Positions 1-10,688 of a DNA stretch of 64,000 bases are shown here, piece after piece. This DNA comes from Micromonospora luteifusca (GTDB lineage: Bacteria; Actinomycetota; Actinomycetes; Mycobacteriales; Micromonosporaceae). The notes beneath the pieces were generated by a model, which saw nothing but the letters and a program-made list of their open reading frames with translations, ran no database searches and was not told the DNA's origin. The position numbers were made by a program, and so were the translations under genes. The stretch spans positions 4,702,001 through 4,766,000 of the forward strand of contig NZ_JAFBBP010000001.1 in assembly GCF_016907275.1 (NCBI RefSeq). The letters run 5' to 3'. Numbering within the stretch: position 1 is the stretch's first letter; every line of letters begins with the position of its first letter.

Positions 1-26
1 GCTGGTCGTCCGCTAGGTTGGGGGGT

Positions 27-953
27 ATGACGCACGACCACCTCGACACCGCTGACCGACCGGTGTCCCGCCCCTTCGGCCGGCTGCTCACCGCCATGGT
101 GAGCCCGTTTGCTCCCGACGGCTCCCTCGACCTCGACGGTGCCGCCCGGCTGGCGAGCCACCTGGTCGACGAGCAGGGCAACGATGCGGTGGTCGTCAAC
201 GGCACCACCGGCGAGTCGCCGACCACCACCGACGCGGAGAAGGAACACCTGATTCGGGCCGTGGTGGAGGCTGTCGGTGACCGCGCCAAGGTGGTCGCCG
301 GGGTCGGCACCAACGACACCCGGCACACCATCGAGTTGGCCGCCGCCGCCGAGAAGGCCGGCGCACACGGACTGCTCGTGGTCACCCCCTATTACAACAA
401 GCCACCGCAGAGCGGGTTGCTGCGGCACTTCACCGCGGTGGCCGACGCCACCGGCCTGCCGGTGATGCTGTACGACATCCCACACCGCTCGGGCGTGCCG
501 ATCGAGACCGAAACGCTGGTCCGGCTCGCCGAGCACGGCCGAATCGTCGCGGTCAAGGACGCCAAGGGCGACCTGACCGCCACCAGCTGGGTGACCAGCC
601 GGACCGCCCTCGCCTTCTACTGCGGCGAGGACGCACTCACCCTGCCGGCGCTGGCCGTCGGCAGCGTGGGCCTGGTCGGCACCTCGACGCACTTCGTCGG
701 GGCGCTGACCGCACAAATGATCGAGGCGTTCGACGCGGGGAACATGCCGGCCGCGCTTGCCCTGCACCGGCGGCTGCTGCCGCTGTTCACTGGCATCTTC
801 CGCACCCAGGGCACCATCCTGGTGAAGGCGGGCCTGGCGTCGCTGGGCCTGCCGGCCGGCCCGGTGCGACCCCCACTGGTGGACGCCACCGACGACGAGA
901 TCGCCCAGCTGCGCGCGGACTTCGCGGCAGTGGGCCTGGAGCTGCCCGAATGA
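27..953 (+). CDS. dapA: 4-hydroxy-tetrahydrodipicolinate synthase DapA
   Basis: Cytosolic enzyme that condenses pyruvate with aspartate semialdehyde, the first committed step to diaminopimelate and lysine. Family hallmarks are visible: the GTTGES loop at residues 59-64, the catalytic Tyr in LYDIP (about Y149), and the Schiff-base Lys in VAVKDAKGD (about K177). The length of 308 aa is normal. I chose the ATG at 27 over an in-frame TTG at 18 because a G-rich ribosome-binding site (ggttgggggg) sits just upstream of it. rnj follows on the same strand after about 50 nt, the dapA-rnj order also found in mycobacteria, so the two may be co-transcribed. The promoter lies outside the window. Confidence 0.96.
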   Translation: MTHDHLDTADRPVSRPFGRLLTAMVSPFAPDGSLDLDGAARLASHLVDEQGNDAVVVNGTTGESPTTTDAEKEHLIRAVVEAVGDRAKVVAGVGTNDTRHTIELAAAAEKAGAHGLLVVTPYYNKPPQSGLLRHFTAVADATGLPVMLYDIPHRSGVPIETETLVRLAEHGRIVAVKDAKGDLTATSWVTSRTALAFYCGEDALTLPALAVGSVGLVGTSTHFVGALTAQMIEAFDAGNMPAALALHRRLLPLFTGIFRTQGTILVKAGLASLGLPAGPVRPPLVDATDDEIAQLRADFAAVGLELPE

Positions 954-1005
954 TCGAACGACACGATGGGCGCCGGGTTACGGCGTCGCAGAATGAGGTG
1001 GACGC

Positions 1006-2694
<1,689 letters not shown>

Positions 2695-2698
2695 CACA

Positions 2699-2755
2699 CA
2701 GGATCGGGCCGCTCGCCGACATCCCCCGTGGATGTCGGTGACCGGCCCGATCCTG
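2699..2755. terminator. Bidirectional hairpin terminator between rnj and the LPXTG gene
   Basis: A perfect 13-bp outer inverted repeat (caggatcgggccg at 2699-2711 against 2743-2755) encloses a second 9-bp repeat (ccgacatcc against ggatgtcgg). It begins five bases after the rnj stop and lies before the convergent gene's stop at 2773. A transcription terminator serving both strands is the simplest reading. Confidence 0.85.
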
Positions 2756-2772
2756 TTGGTACGCGCCCCGGC

Positions 2773-3831
<1,059 letters not shown>

Positions 3832-3953
3832 GACGACTCCCGGAATCTGTGGTCGGTGATGGCCGTACCACATCGACACAGCGCTTCCGGTTGCGCACTG
3901 TCGGATGTCGCATAGTCGCGCCCCGGGGTGCAACCTCTTGCCCTGTTCGCGAC

Positions 3954-5630
3954 TTAGGGCAGCGCGGCGACCGCCTCGGCGTACGCCACGCCGGTGGTGA
4001 TGGCGGCGTCCACCAGGACCATGAGTTGCGCCGGTGCGACCCCGTGCGCCAGGTCCGTGGCCACGTCGCCGGCCAGCACCAACTCCTCGCCCAGCTCGTG
4101 CGCGTACGCCTTGGGCAGCAGCCGGTCGTGGTTCCACGCATTGCAGAAGGCGTACGCCTCGGCGCGGCGGGCTGCCGGCAGCCGGCGGGTGGCCATGACC
4201 CGCGCGTGCAGCACCTCCCCGCGCTCACCGGCCCGCCGGAACTGGATCACCGCGCCACCCCACCGGCCGGCCACCGTGTCGCCCTCCTCCACCAGGTACC
4301 GGTCGCCGCGCCCGACCAAAACTTTGGTGATCATGTCGAGGCTCAGCGCCACGAGCTCCCGCTCGCTCCACTGGGCCTCATCGTCGGACCGGTCGGCGTC
4401 GGGCTCGTCGAGTTCGTCGTCGGCGGGCAGCGGGACCGATGCCGCGAGCGGGCGCTCGGCGAGCCAGGCAGCTATCCGTCCGGAGTGGTGGCCGGTGCCG
4501 TTGCGGGCGTCGAAGCTGCCGGCCAGCTCGTTCGCCACCCCGAGCAGCAGGGCACCGAGTCCGGCCACGTCCGGCTCGGTGGGGGGTCGCCCGCCGTACG
4601 CCGGGCGTGGCATCGTCCGCCCGCCCAGCCCCGCCTCCACGGCCAGCGCGCAAACGAGCGCTCCGGCGGCGGCGAACTCCATGGCGGCGAGGTCGTCGGT
4701 CGGCTGGTCCAATCGGGGCAGCTGCTCGGCCAGGATGGTCAGCCCGCGTCCCAGGTGCCCGCCCAGTGCGCAGAACCGCAGGTGCGCGGCGAGATGCGCG
4801 AACGCGGCGCGCTCGCGTCGGTGCCGGCGGTACGCCCGAACGTGTGCCGCCGCGGCCCGCTCCGGCTCGCCGGCCCGCAGGGCGGGCAGCAGGCCGGCGA
4901 CCAGATCCCGTTCGGGCTGGTCGGTGCAGGCCTCTCGGTCACCGTCGGACTCCCGTAGTTCGTCGAGCGCGGCCCGCCACTCGCCCCAACCGGCCAGCAG
5001 TTCCGCTCGCCGGGCCGGGGCGCAGCCCGGGCAGCCACCGGCCGGGCCGGGCCGCTTACCGGACCACCGTTCGTACCAGTGGCGGGCGGTGGGCTCGTCG
5101 CCCAGGTGGTCGGCGATCCGGCAGTGCAGCTCCGCGACGGTCGGCGTGTCCGGACCAGCCACGCCGACCCGGTGGGCCAGGTCGTGCAGCAGGGAGCGGG
5201 TCTGGTCCAGACCGACCCGCGGGGTGCCGATCAGTGCCTCCACCGCGTACCGCTGGTAGCGCAGCAGCAGCCCGGCCTCGGCTTCGGTGAGCAGCTCGGG
5301 CCGGTGGTCGGCGGCGGCCCGGCAGCGCCGGACCGGCTCGACCAGACGCCACCGCTCCCCGTGCAGCAGGTACGCCTCGATCAGCGCGAACCGTGCGTCC
5401 ATCCCGGACCGGACGTCGCCGGTCGCGTCGGCGCGCTCGGCGAGCCGCTCCAGGGCGGCCTGCCGGGCTGGTCCGTCGGGCAGGTCCCGGGCGTCGGCGA
5501 GCGCGGCCTCCAACGCGGGCAGGCGGCCCCCGCCGACCCCGCCGACCCCGCCGACCCCGCCGACGTGCGGCGCGTCCAGGTCGGCGGCCCGGTCGGTGCG
5601 GCTGTCGGTGAACTCGTCCCGGCCGGTCAC
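3954..5630 (-). CDS. Large YbjN-domain protein
   Basis: A 558-aa cytosolic protein with a C-terminal YbjN-like domain (FCNAWNHDRLLPKAY and DLAHGVAPAQLMVLVD near the end). The rest is helical and Arg/Glu/Ala-rich, resembling TPR-type scaffolds, with a CPGC motif at residues 200-203 that could bind metal or be redox-active. The N-terminus contains a four-fold GGV repeat encoded by a cgaccccgc-type microsatellite near 5530-5570. The GTG start at 5630 overlaps the stop of the upstream gene (GTGA), so translation is probably coupled. The frame stays open upstream as far as 6134, but that part overlaps the other YbjN gene in another frame and is not coding. YbjN domains resemble type III secretion chaperones; the actual role here is unknown. 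Confidence 0.8.
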   Translation of the reverse strand: MTGRDEFTDSRTDRAADLDAPHVGGVGGVGGVGGGRLPALEAALADARDLPDGPARQAALERLAERADATGDVRSGMDARFALIEAYLLHGERWRLVEPVRRCRAAADHRPELLTEAEAGLLLRYQRYAVEALIGTPRVGLDQTRSLLHDLAHRVGVAGPDTPTVAELHCRIADHLGDEPTARHWYERWSGKRPGPAGGCPGCAPARRAELLAGWGEWRAALDELRESDGDREACTDQPERDLVAGLLPALRAGEPERAAAAHVRAYRRHRRERAAFAHLAAHLRFCALGGHLGRGLTILAEQLPRLDQPTDDLAAMEFAAAGALVCALAVEAGLGGRTMPRPAYGGRPPTEPDVAGLGALLLGVANELAGSFDARNGTGHHSGRIAAWLAERPLAASVPLPADDELDEPDADRSDDEAQWSERELVALSLDMITKVLVGRGDRYLVEEGDTVAGRWGGAVIQFRRAGERGEVLHARVMATRRLPAARRAEAYAFCNAWNHDRLLPKAYAHELGEELVLAGDVATDLAHGVAPAQLMVLVDAAITTGVAYAEAVAALP

Positions 5631-6106
5631 GACGGCACCGCGCCGGGCAGCCGCCGGACCGCCACGGCGAGTTGGCAGCCGGTGGAGATGCCACAGTCGA
5701 GCAGTTGGTCGAGCTGGTGCGGGGTCACCCCGCGTTCCAGGTCGGTGATCACCTCGCCGTAGACCCGGGCCCGACCGTCGTCGTCGACGTGCACGAACGC
5801 CTTGGGCCAGAGCCGGTCGTGGTTCCACGAGTTGCAGAAGGCGTACAGGGCGGGCACCTGCTCGATTCCGAAGGTGGCAGTGACCATGGTGCGGACCTGG
5901 AGCAGTTCGCCGTCCCCGCCGAGGCGCAGGAACCAGATCATGTTGTCGTCGAAACGGCCCACCAGTTCGCCGTCCACGGTCAGGCCGACGGACCGGCCGC
6001 GGGCGGCGAGCACTGCGGCGACCAACTCGTCGGTCAGTGGGCGCAGTGCGCCAGGGTGCCCGGCCAGCGGTTCGCCCGGATCGCTCTCGATTTCCGGCGA
6101 CGCCAT
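5627..6106 (-). CDS. YbjN-domain protein
   Basis: A 159-aa YbjN-family protein (putative sensory transduction regulator family, chaperone-like fold). It carries the signature FCNSWNHDRLWPKAF and the C-terminal LERGVTPHQLDQLLD helix shared with the larger protein encoded immediately downstream, so the two genes are probably a duplication followed by domain gain. The start at 6106 has the upstream site AGAAGGGAT. The stop at 5627 overlaps the next GTG by two bases, indicating a two-gene operon. It is divergent from ftsK, with 113 nt between the starts. Confidence 0.85.
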   Translation of the reverse strand: MASPEIESDPGEPLAGHPGALRPLTDELVAAVLAARGRSVGLTVDGELVGRFDDNMIWFLRLGGDGELLQVRTMVTATFGIEQVPALYAFCNSWNHDRLWPKAFVHVDDDGRARVYGEVITDLERGVTPHQLDQLLDCGISTGCQLAVAVRRLPGAVPS

Positions 6107-6219
6107 GGGGCATCCCTTCTGAGGCGGATATCACGACCGGCGGCGGGGCCGGTGTTGCGACGCGCGGACACGACCGGGAAAAGCGGGGATCTGCCCGGTC
6201 CCACCGTTACCGTGACTCT

Positions 6220-8682
6220 ATGGCGGGCCGTACCTCTCAGGCGAGCCGGCGGCGCGGCGCGTCGCCGCGCGGTGGCACCAACAGTCGTGCCCGTCAACCG
6301 GCGAAGAAGACCCGGGCGCCGGTCCGGCGTCGTACCACGCCGGCCCGGCCCGGCCCGGCGGTGTACGTGGGCCGCGCGGTGGGTGCTTTGTGGATGGGCG
6401 TGGCGCACGGGATGGGTTGGGCGGTGCGCGCCGCCGGTCGGCAGGCCGCCTCGGCTCGCGATCTCGACCCGGAGCACCGCCGTGACGGCGCCGGCCTGCT
6501 GATGTTCGGGCTCGCCCTGCTCACCGCGGTGGCGCTCTGGTTCTCCGGAGCGGGCCCGGTGGGCGCGCGACTGGCCGACTCGATCCGGTTGTTCCTGGGC
6601 GCGATCTCCGTCGTCGTGCCGGTGCTGCTGATGATCGGGGCGTGGCGGTTGATGCGTCAGCCGGTTGATCCGGAGCACCGGGGCCGCGGGTTGATCGGCT
6701 GGACCTCACTGCTCGTGTCGACCGCCGCGCTGCTCCAGATCGGTCAGGCCCCGGCCAACCCGTTGCAGCGGGACTTCGCGGGTGGCCTGGTCGGCGCGGG
6801 CGTCGGCGGGTTGCTGGAGCGCGCGGTCACCGCCTGGGTGGCGGTGCCGCTGCTGATCCTGCTGCTGCTCTTCGGTCTGCTCGTGGTGACCGCGACCCCG
6901 ATCAACAAGATCCCCGAGCGGCTGGGCCTGCTCGCTGGCGGTCTGGTCGCCCCGTCGGACGCCGCCGTCGGCGAGGAGTCGGACGAGGCGGCCCCACGAC
7001 CGGCGCGCAAGAGGCCGGCGAAGCGGATGCCGCCGCCGCTGGACCCGGACGACTTCGAGGACCTGGACGGTGCGGACCTCCAGGAGACCATGGTGCTGCC
7101 GCGCAAGTCGCCGGCGAAGGTGCCGGCGAGCCGTCGGCCACCGGCCGAGCCGCCGGAGCACTCGCCCCCGCCGACCCGGGCCGAGCAGCTCGCATTGACC
7201 GGGTTGGCCGGGGACTACGTCCTGCCGCCAGCCAACATGCTCAGCGCCGGAGCCGCCGCGAAGACCCGCAGCAAGGCCAACGACGAGGTGATCGCCGCAC
7301 TGACGGGCGTCTTCGACCAGTTCGATGTGGACGCCGCGGTCACCGGTTTCACTCGTGGCCCGACGGTCACCCGGTACGAGGTGGAGTTGGGGCACGGCGT
7401 CAAGGTCGAACGGATCACGCAACTCTCCCGCAACATCGCGTACGCGGTGAAGTCACCGGACGTGCGGATCCTCAGCCCGATCCCGGGCAAGAGCGCCGTC
7501 GGCGTGGAGATCCCGAACACCGACCCGGAGAACGTCGCCCTCGGCGACGTGCTGCGCTCGCGGGCGGCGACAAGCGACCACCACCCGATGGTGGTGGCGC
7601 TCGGCAAGGACATCGAGGGCGGCTACGTGGTGGCCAACCTCGCCAAGATGCCGCACATTCTCATCGCCGGGGCCACCGGAGCCGGAAAGTCGAGCTGCCT
7701 CAACACCCTGCTGGTGTCCGTCCTCACTCGGGCGACCCCGGACGAGGTGCGGCTGTTGTTGATCGACCCGAAGCGGGTCGAGATGACCGGCTACGAGGGC
7801 ATCCCGCACCTGGTCACCCCGATCGTGACAAACGCCAAGAAGGCGGCCGACTCGCTGGACTGGGTGGTCCGCGAGATGGACATGCGCTACGACGACCTCG
7901 CCGCCAACGGGGTCCGGCACATCGACGACTTCAACCGCAAGGTCCGCAACGGCGAGATCAAGGCCCCGCCGGGCAGCGAACGGGAGATGCGCCCGTACCC
8001 GTACCTGCTGGTGATCGTGGACGAGCTGGCCGACCTGATGATGGTCGCGCCCCGCGACGTGGAGGACTCGGTCGTCCGGATCACCCAGCTGGCCCGTGCG
8101 GCCGGCATCCACCTGGTGTTGGCCACCCAGCGCCCCTCGGTCGACGTGGTGACCGGTCTGATCAAGGCGAACGTGCCGTCCCGGCTGGCGTTCGCCACCT
8201 CCTCGCTCGCGGACTCCCGGGTCATCCTCGACCAGCCGGGCGCGGAGAAGCTGCTCGGTCGTGGTGACGGGCTCTTCCTGCCGATGGGCGCCTCCAAACC
8301 GGTACGCATCCAGGGCGCCTGGGTCACCGAGCGGGAAATCGCCGACGTGGTGAAGTTCTGCAAGGACCAGCGTGAGCCGGAGTTCCGCAAGGACGTGCTG
8401 GCCCCCGCGCAGGAGAGCAAGAAGAAGATCGACGAGGACATCGGCGACGACCTCGACCTGTTGGTGCAGGCGGTGGAACTGGTGGTCACCTCGCAGTTCG
8501 GCTCGACCTCGATGCTGCAGCGCAAGCTGCGGGTCGGTTTCGCGAAGGCGGGCCGACTGATGGACCTGATGGAGACCCGTGGGGTGGTTGGGCCGTCCGA
8601 GGGGTCGAAGGCGCGCGACGTGCTGGTCAAGCCGGACGAGTTGGAGGAGGTCCTGGCCGGTCTGCGCGGCGACGGCGACTGA
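6220..8682 (+). CDS. ftsK: DNA translocase FtsK/SpoIIIE
   Basis: Membrane-anchored hexameric ATPase that pumps chromosomal DNA through the division or sporulation septum. Four N-terminal membrane helices (about residues 85-230) are followed by an acidic/proline linker, then the motor: Walker A GATGAGKSS near residues 484-492, Walker B LLVIVDELADLM near 594-605, and a C-terminal winged-helix gamma domain (SMLQRKLRVGFAKAGRLMD) that reads KOPS-type sequences. Length is 820 aa. The ATG at 6220 lies exactly six bases after a TACCGT -10 element (6208-6213), so a leaderless transcript is likely. The open frame extends back to 6037, but that part overlaps the divergent gene and is not needed. Confidence 0.94.
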   Translation: MAGRTSQASRRRGASPRGGTNSRARQPAKKTRAPVRRRTTPARPGPAVYVGRAVGALWMGVAHGMGWAVRAAGRQAASARDLDPEHRRDGAGLLMFGLALLTAVALWFSGAGPVGARLADSIRLFLGAISVVVPVLLMIGAWRLMRQPVDPEHRGRGLIGWTSLLVSTAALLQIGQAPANPLQRDFAGGLVGAGVGGLLERAVTAWVAVPLLILLLLFGLLVVTATPINKIPERLGLLAGGLVAPSDAAVGEESDEAAPRPARKRPAKRMPPPLDPDDFEDLDGADLQETMVLPRKSPAKVPASRRPPAEPPEHSPPPTRAEQLALTGLAGDYVLPPANMLSAGAAAKTRSKANDEVIAALTGVFDQFDVDAAVTGFTRGPTVTRYEVELGHGVKVERITQLSRNIAYAVKSPDVRILSPIPGKSAVGVEIPNTDPENVALGDVLRSRAATSDHHPMVVALGKDIEGGYVVANLAKMPHILIAGATGAGKSSCLNTLLVSVLTRATPDEVRLLLIDPKRVEMTGYEGIPHLVTPIVTNAKKAADSLDWVVREMDMRYDDLAANGVRHIDDFNRKVRNGEIKAPPGSEREMRPYPYLLVIVDELADLMMVAPRDVEDSVVRITQLARAAGIHLVLATQRPSVDVVTGLIKANVPSRLAFATSSLADSRVILDQPGAEKLLGRGDGLFLPMGASKPVRIQGAWVTEREIADVVKFCKDQREPEFRKDVLAPAQESKKKIDEDIGDDLDLLVQAVELVVTSQFGSTSMLQRKLRVGFAKAGRLMDLMETRGVVGPSEGSKARDVLVKPDELEEVLAGLRGDGD

Positions 8683-8734
8683 TTGTCAGGGTGCGACCGA
8701 GCCTTGTCGGGGTGGCCCGAGCCGGAGTGCGCGA

Positions 8735-8761
8735 CGGGCCCGCCGGATTCCGGCGGGCCCG
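8735..8761. terminator. Bidirectional terminator after ftsK
   Basis: A perfect 12-bp stem (cgggcccgccgg against ccggcgggcccg) closes a 3-nt loop. It lies 52 nt past the ftsK stop and 16 nt before the stop of the convergent small membrane gene, as expected for a shared terminator. Confidence 0.85.
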
Positions 8762-8777
8762 AGTCTGTGCGGCGTGG

Positions 8778-9023
8778 TCAGTTGTTGATCAGCGCGCTGA
8801 AGACCGCCACACCGATGATCGCGGCCACGACGCTGGCCGCGGCGGCGTACCAGCCCAGCGGCTTGTCACCCAGCACGGCGCCGACAATGCCCGCGATGAC
8901 GCCGAGCACGCCGAAGATGATCGGGTTGAGCAGCAGTGCGAGGACCGCGAAGACGAAGCCCACGATGGTGAGGATTCGGGCGGCGTTGCTGCGGGGACGG
9001 GCGGTGCTGGGCAAGTCGGCCAT
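8778..9023 (-). CDS. Small two-helix membrane protein
   Basis: An 81-aa protein with two hydrophobic helices (ILTIVGFVFAVLALLLNPI and a C-terminal AAAASVVAAIIGVAVFSAL) separated by a Gly-rich turn with GAVLGDKPLGWY. It resembles small DUF4190-like actinobacterial membrane proteins. The ATG at 9023 is preceded by GGAGGA at good spacing, which excludes the longer open frame. Function unknown. It shares its direction with gdx upstream but is separated from it by 83 nt. Confidence 0.75.
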   Translation of the reverse strand: MADLPSTARPRSNAARILTIVGFVFAVLALLLNPIIFGVLGVIAGIVGAVLGDKPLGWYAAAASVVAAIIGVAVFSALINN

Positions 9024-9105
9024 GTCTTCCTCCGGTTGAGAGCCTGTCGTGACGTATCGACAACTACCCACTGTGGGTGTTGGACACGCCTGTCGATGCG
9101 GCTCG

Positions 9106-9420
9106 TCAGTGGAAGATCTTCAGGCCGATCACGCCGGCGACCACCAGCAGCAGGCACAGGATCCGGGGCAGGCTCGCCGACTCGCCGAGCGCCACCATCC
9201 CGACCACCGCGGTGCCGACCGCACCGATGCCGACCCAGACCGCGTACCCGGTGCCGACCGGGATGTCGCGCAGCGCGTACGCCAGCCCGGCCATGCTCAG
9301 GGCCAGGGTCACCACGAACACCACTGATGGGATCAGCCGGCTGAAGCCGGCGCTGCGGTCCAGGGCGATCGCCCAGGCCGTCTCCATCAGTCCAGAGATC
9401 ACCAGCACGAGCCAGGCCAT
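9106..9420 (-). CDS. gdx: SMR-family guanidinium exporter Gdx (SugE)
   Basis: A 104-aa, four-helix small multidrug resistance protein. The essential membrane Glu is E13 in ISGLMETAWAIAL, and the sequence pattern (SGLMETAWA, then GTGYAVWVGIGAVGT) is that of the SugE/Gdx branch, known guanidinium/H+ antiporters, rather than EmrE-type drug pumps. The start at 9420 has a GAGGTGA site. About 60 nt upstream of the start lies a guanidine-III riboswitch, which independently supports the substrate call. Expected to work as a dual-topology dimer in the cell membrane to remove toxic guanidinium. Confidence 0.93.
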   Translation of the reverse strand: MAWLVLVISGLMETAWAIALDRSAGFSRLIPSVVFVVTLALSMAGLAYALRDIPVGTGYAVWVGIGAVGTAVVGMVALGESASLPRILCLLLVVAGVIGLKIFH

Positions 9421-9482
9421 CGTTCACCTCACGCGGGAGTGCCCGGACCGCCGGGGCCGGGACGAGTCGTGTCTGCACGTCG

Positions 9483-9527
9483 CGGGGCGTCTTGGCCTGA
9501 CCGGGTACGCCCACCACTCGTCCGGGG
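9483..9527 (-). promoter_or_regulatory. Guanidine-III riboswitch upstream of gdx
   Basis: Read on the minus strand, the sequence contains the conserved blocks CCGGACGAG, then GTACCCGGTCAGG, then CAAGACG, closely matching the crystallised Thermobifida fusca guanidine-III aptamer. The pairing is retained: the 5' CCGG can pair with the internal CCGG to make the pseudoknot, and GGGCGT pairs with ACGCCC. It lies between a TAGCGT promoter element and the gdx start codon. In known examples guanidinium binding turns on expression of the downstream exporter. Confidence 0.9.
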
Positions 9528-9557
9528 TGGCCGCGGGCGACCGGGCCACCGCCGCCG

Positions 9558-9566
9558 ACGCTAGCA
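9558..9566 (-). promoter_or_regulatory. Extended -10 promoter of gdx
   Basis: On the minus strand TGCTAGCGT forms an extended -10 element (TGn-TAGCGT). It would place the transcript start near 9551, giving a leader of about 130 nt that contains the whole riboswitch. No clear -35 box is visible. Confidence 0.5.
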
Positions 9567-9672
9567 CCGGTCAGCGGTCGTGGTGGATCGGTCGGGCGGG
9601 GTGCCGATGATCCGGTGACCTCCGCCACCCTGCATTGACCTGAACTTGACTCTAACTTGCAGTATGGCGACC

Positions 9673-10617
9673 ATGACGCTGCTGTATGCCGACCCCGAGG
9701 TCGCCACCGCGCTGGACGCGGCCACCACGGTCGACGCCATGCGTGCCGCGCTCCTGGCCGCGTACGAGGGACGCCTGGTCGCCCCGCCCCGGGCCGCCGC
9801 CCCGCTCAACGGGGGGCGGCTGGTGCTGACCGCCGGGCACCTGGTCGGCGAGTGGTACGGCTTCCGCTCGTACGACACCTTCGGTCACCCGCAGAGCGAG
9901 CAACTGGTGGTGCTGCACGATGCCCGGACCGGGGCGATCCGGGCCGTCGCGGTCGGCGAGGAGTTGGGTTCCCGTCGTACCGGAGGGTTGGGTGGCCTGG
10001 CCGTCGACGCGTTGGCCCGCCCGGACGCGGCCACCCTCGGGGTGATCGGCTCCGGCCGGCAGGCATGGACCCAGGTCTGGGCCACCGCCGCGGTCCGCCC
10101 GCTGCGCGAGGTGGTGGTGCACAGCCGCTCCGCCGCCCGGCGGGACGTCTTCGCCGCTCGGGTCCGCGCCGAGCTGGGCGTGTCGGCCCGCGCGGTGGCC
10201 GATCCGGGCTCGGCCGTGGCCGGGCGGGACATCGTGGTGCTCGCGACCACCAGCCCGACCCCGGTGCTCTGCGCCGCCGACCTCAGCCCCGGCACGCACG
10301 TCAACGCGGTCGGCTTCAAGCAGCGTGACCGCAGTGAATTCGGCACCGACCTGCTGGACGCCGCGGACCTGCTGGTCACCGACTCGCCGGCCCAGGCGGC
10401 GGACTACCAGCCGCCGATGCTCGCGGCCACACCCCCGTACGCCGGACGGTTGCGGGACCTGGGTGGGATCCTGGCCGGCGCGGTCCCCGGCCGGACCAGC
10501 GCGGACCAGATCTCCGTCTTCTGCTCCACCGGCCTGGCCGGCACCGAGGTCTTCCTGCTCGACGCGCTGACCCGGATGGGCGCGGAGTGCGGCCGCGCCG
10601 CTGCCCGGGGTAGGTGA
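9673..10617 (+). CDS. Ornithine cyclodeaminase / mu-crystallin family protein
   Basis: A 314-aa NAD(P)-dependent enzyme of the ornithine cyclodeaminase/mu-crystallin fold. The Rossmann motif GVIGSGRQA is present, preceded by [15 protein letters not shown] and followed by ATTSPTPVL and the domain-swap helix with [14 protein letters not shown]. Members deaminate ornithine to proline or reduce ketimines and imino acids; the sequence does not settle the substrate. Starts are possible at TTG 9646, ATG 9664 and ATG 9673. I prefer 9673 because a TTGACC/CAGTAT promoter (9635-9640 and 9660-9665, 19-bp spacer) would start transcription there; no Shine-Dalgarno site is visible for any of them. Not obviously linked to its neighbours. 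Confidence 0.82.
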   Translation: MTLLYADPEVATALDAATTVDAMRAALLAAYEGRLVAPPRAAAPLNGGRLVLTAGHLVGEWYGFRSYDTFGHPQSEQLVVLHDARTGAIRAVAVGEELGSRRTGGLGGLAVDALARPDAATLGVIGSGRQAWTQVWATAAVRPLREVVVHSRSAARRDVFAARVRAELGVSARAVADPGSAVAGRDIVVLATTSPTPVLCAADLSPGTHVNAVGFKQRDRSEFGTDLLDAADLLVTDSPAQAADYQPPMLAATPPYAGRLRDLGGILAGAVPGRTSADQISVFCSTGLAGTEVFLLDALTRMGAECGRAAARGR

Positions 10618-10688
10618 CGAGGCATACACCGGCCGTGCGCACAGCCCGCGTGCGTGGGCTTCCGTGGCCGGCCCGGTACCCTCGGATG

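Noticed and set aside
5631-6134. N-terminal extension of the large YbjN protein
   Set aside because: The frame is open, but this part overlaps the intact smaller YbjN gene in another frame; the GTGA overlap at 5627-5630 gives a natural start.
9635-9665. MerR-type operator in the 19-bp promoter spacer of the ornithine cyclodeaminase-like gene
   Set aside because: The spacing fits MerR promoters, but the spacer shows direct (aactt ... aactt) rather than inverted repeats, and no MerR gene is adjacent.
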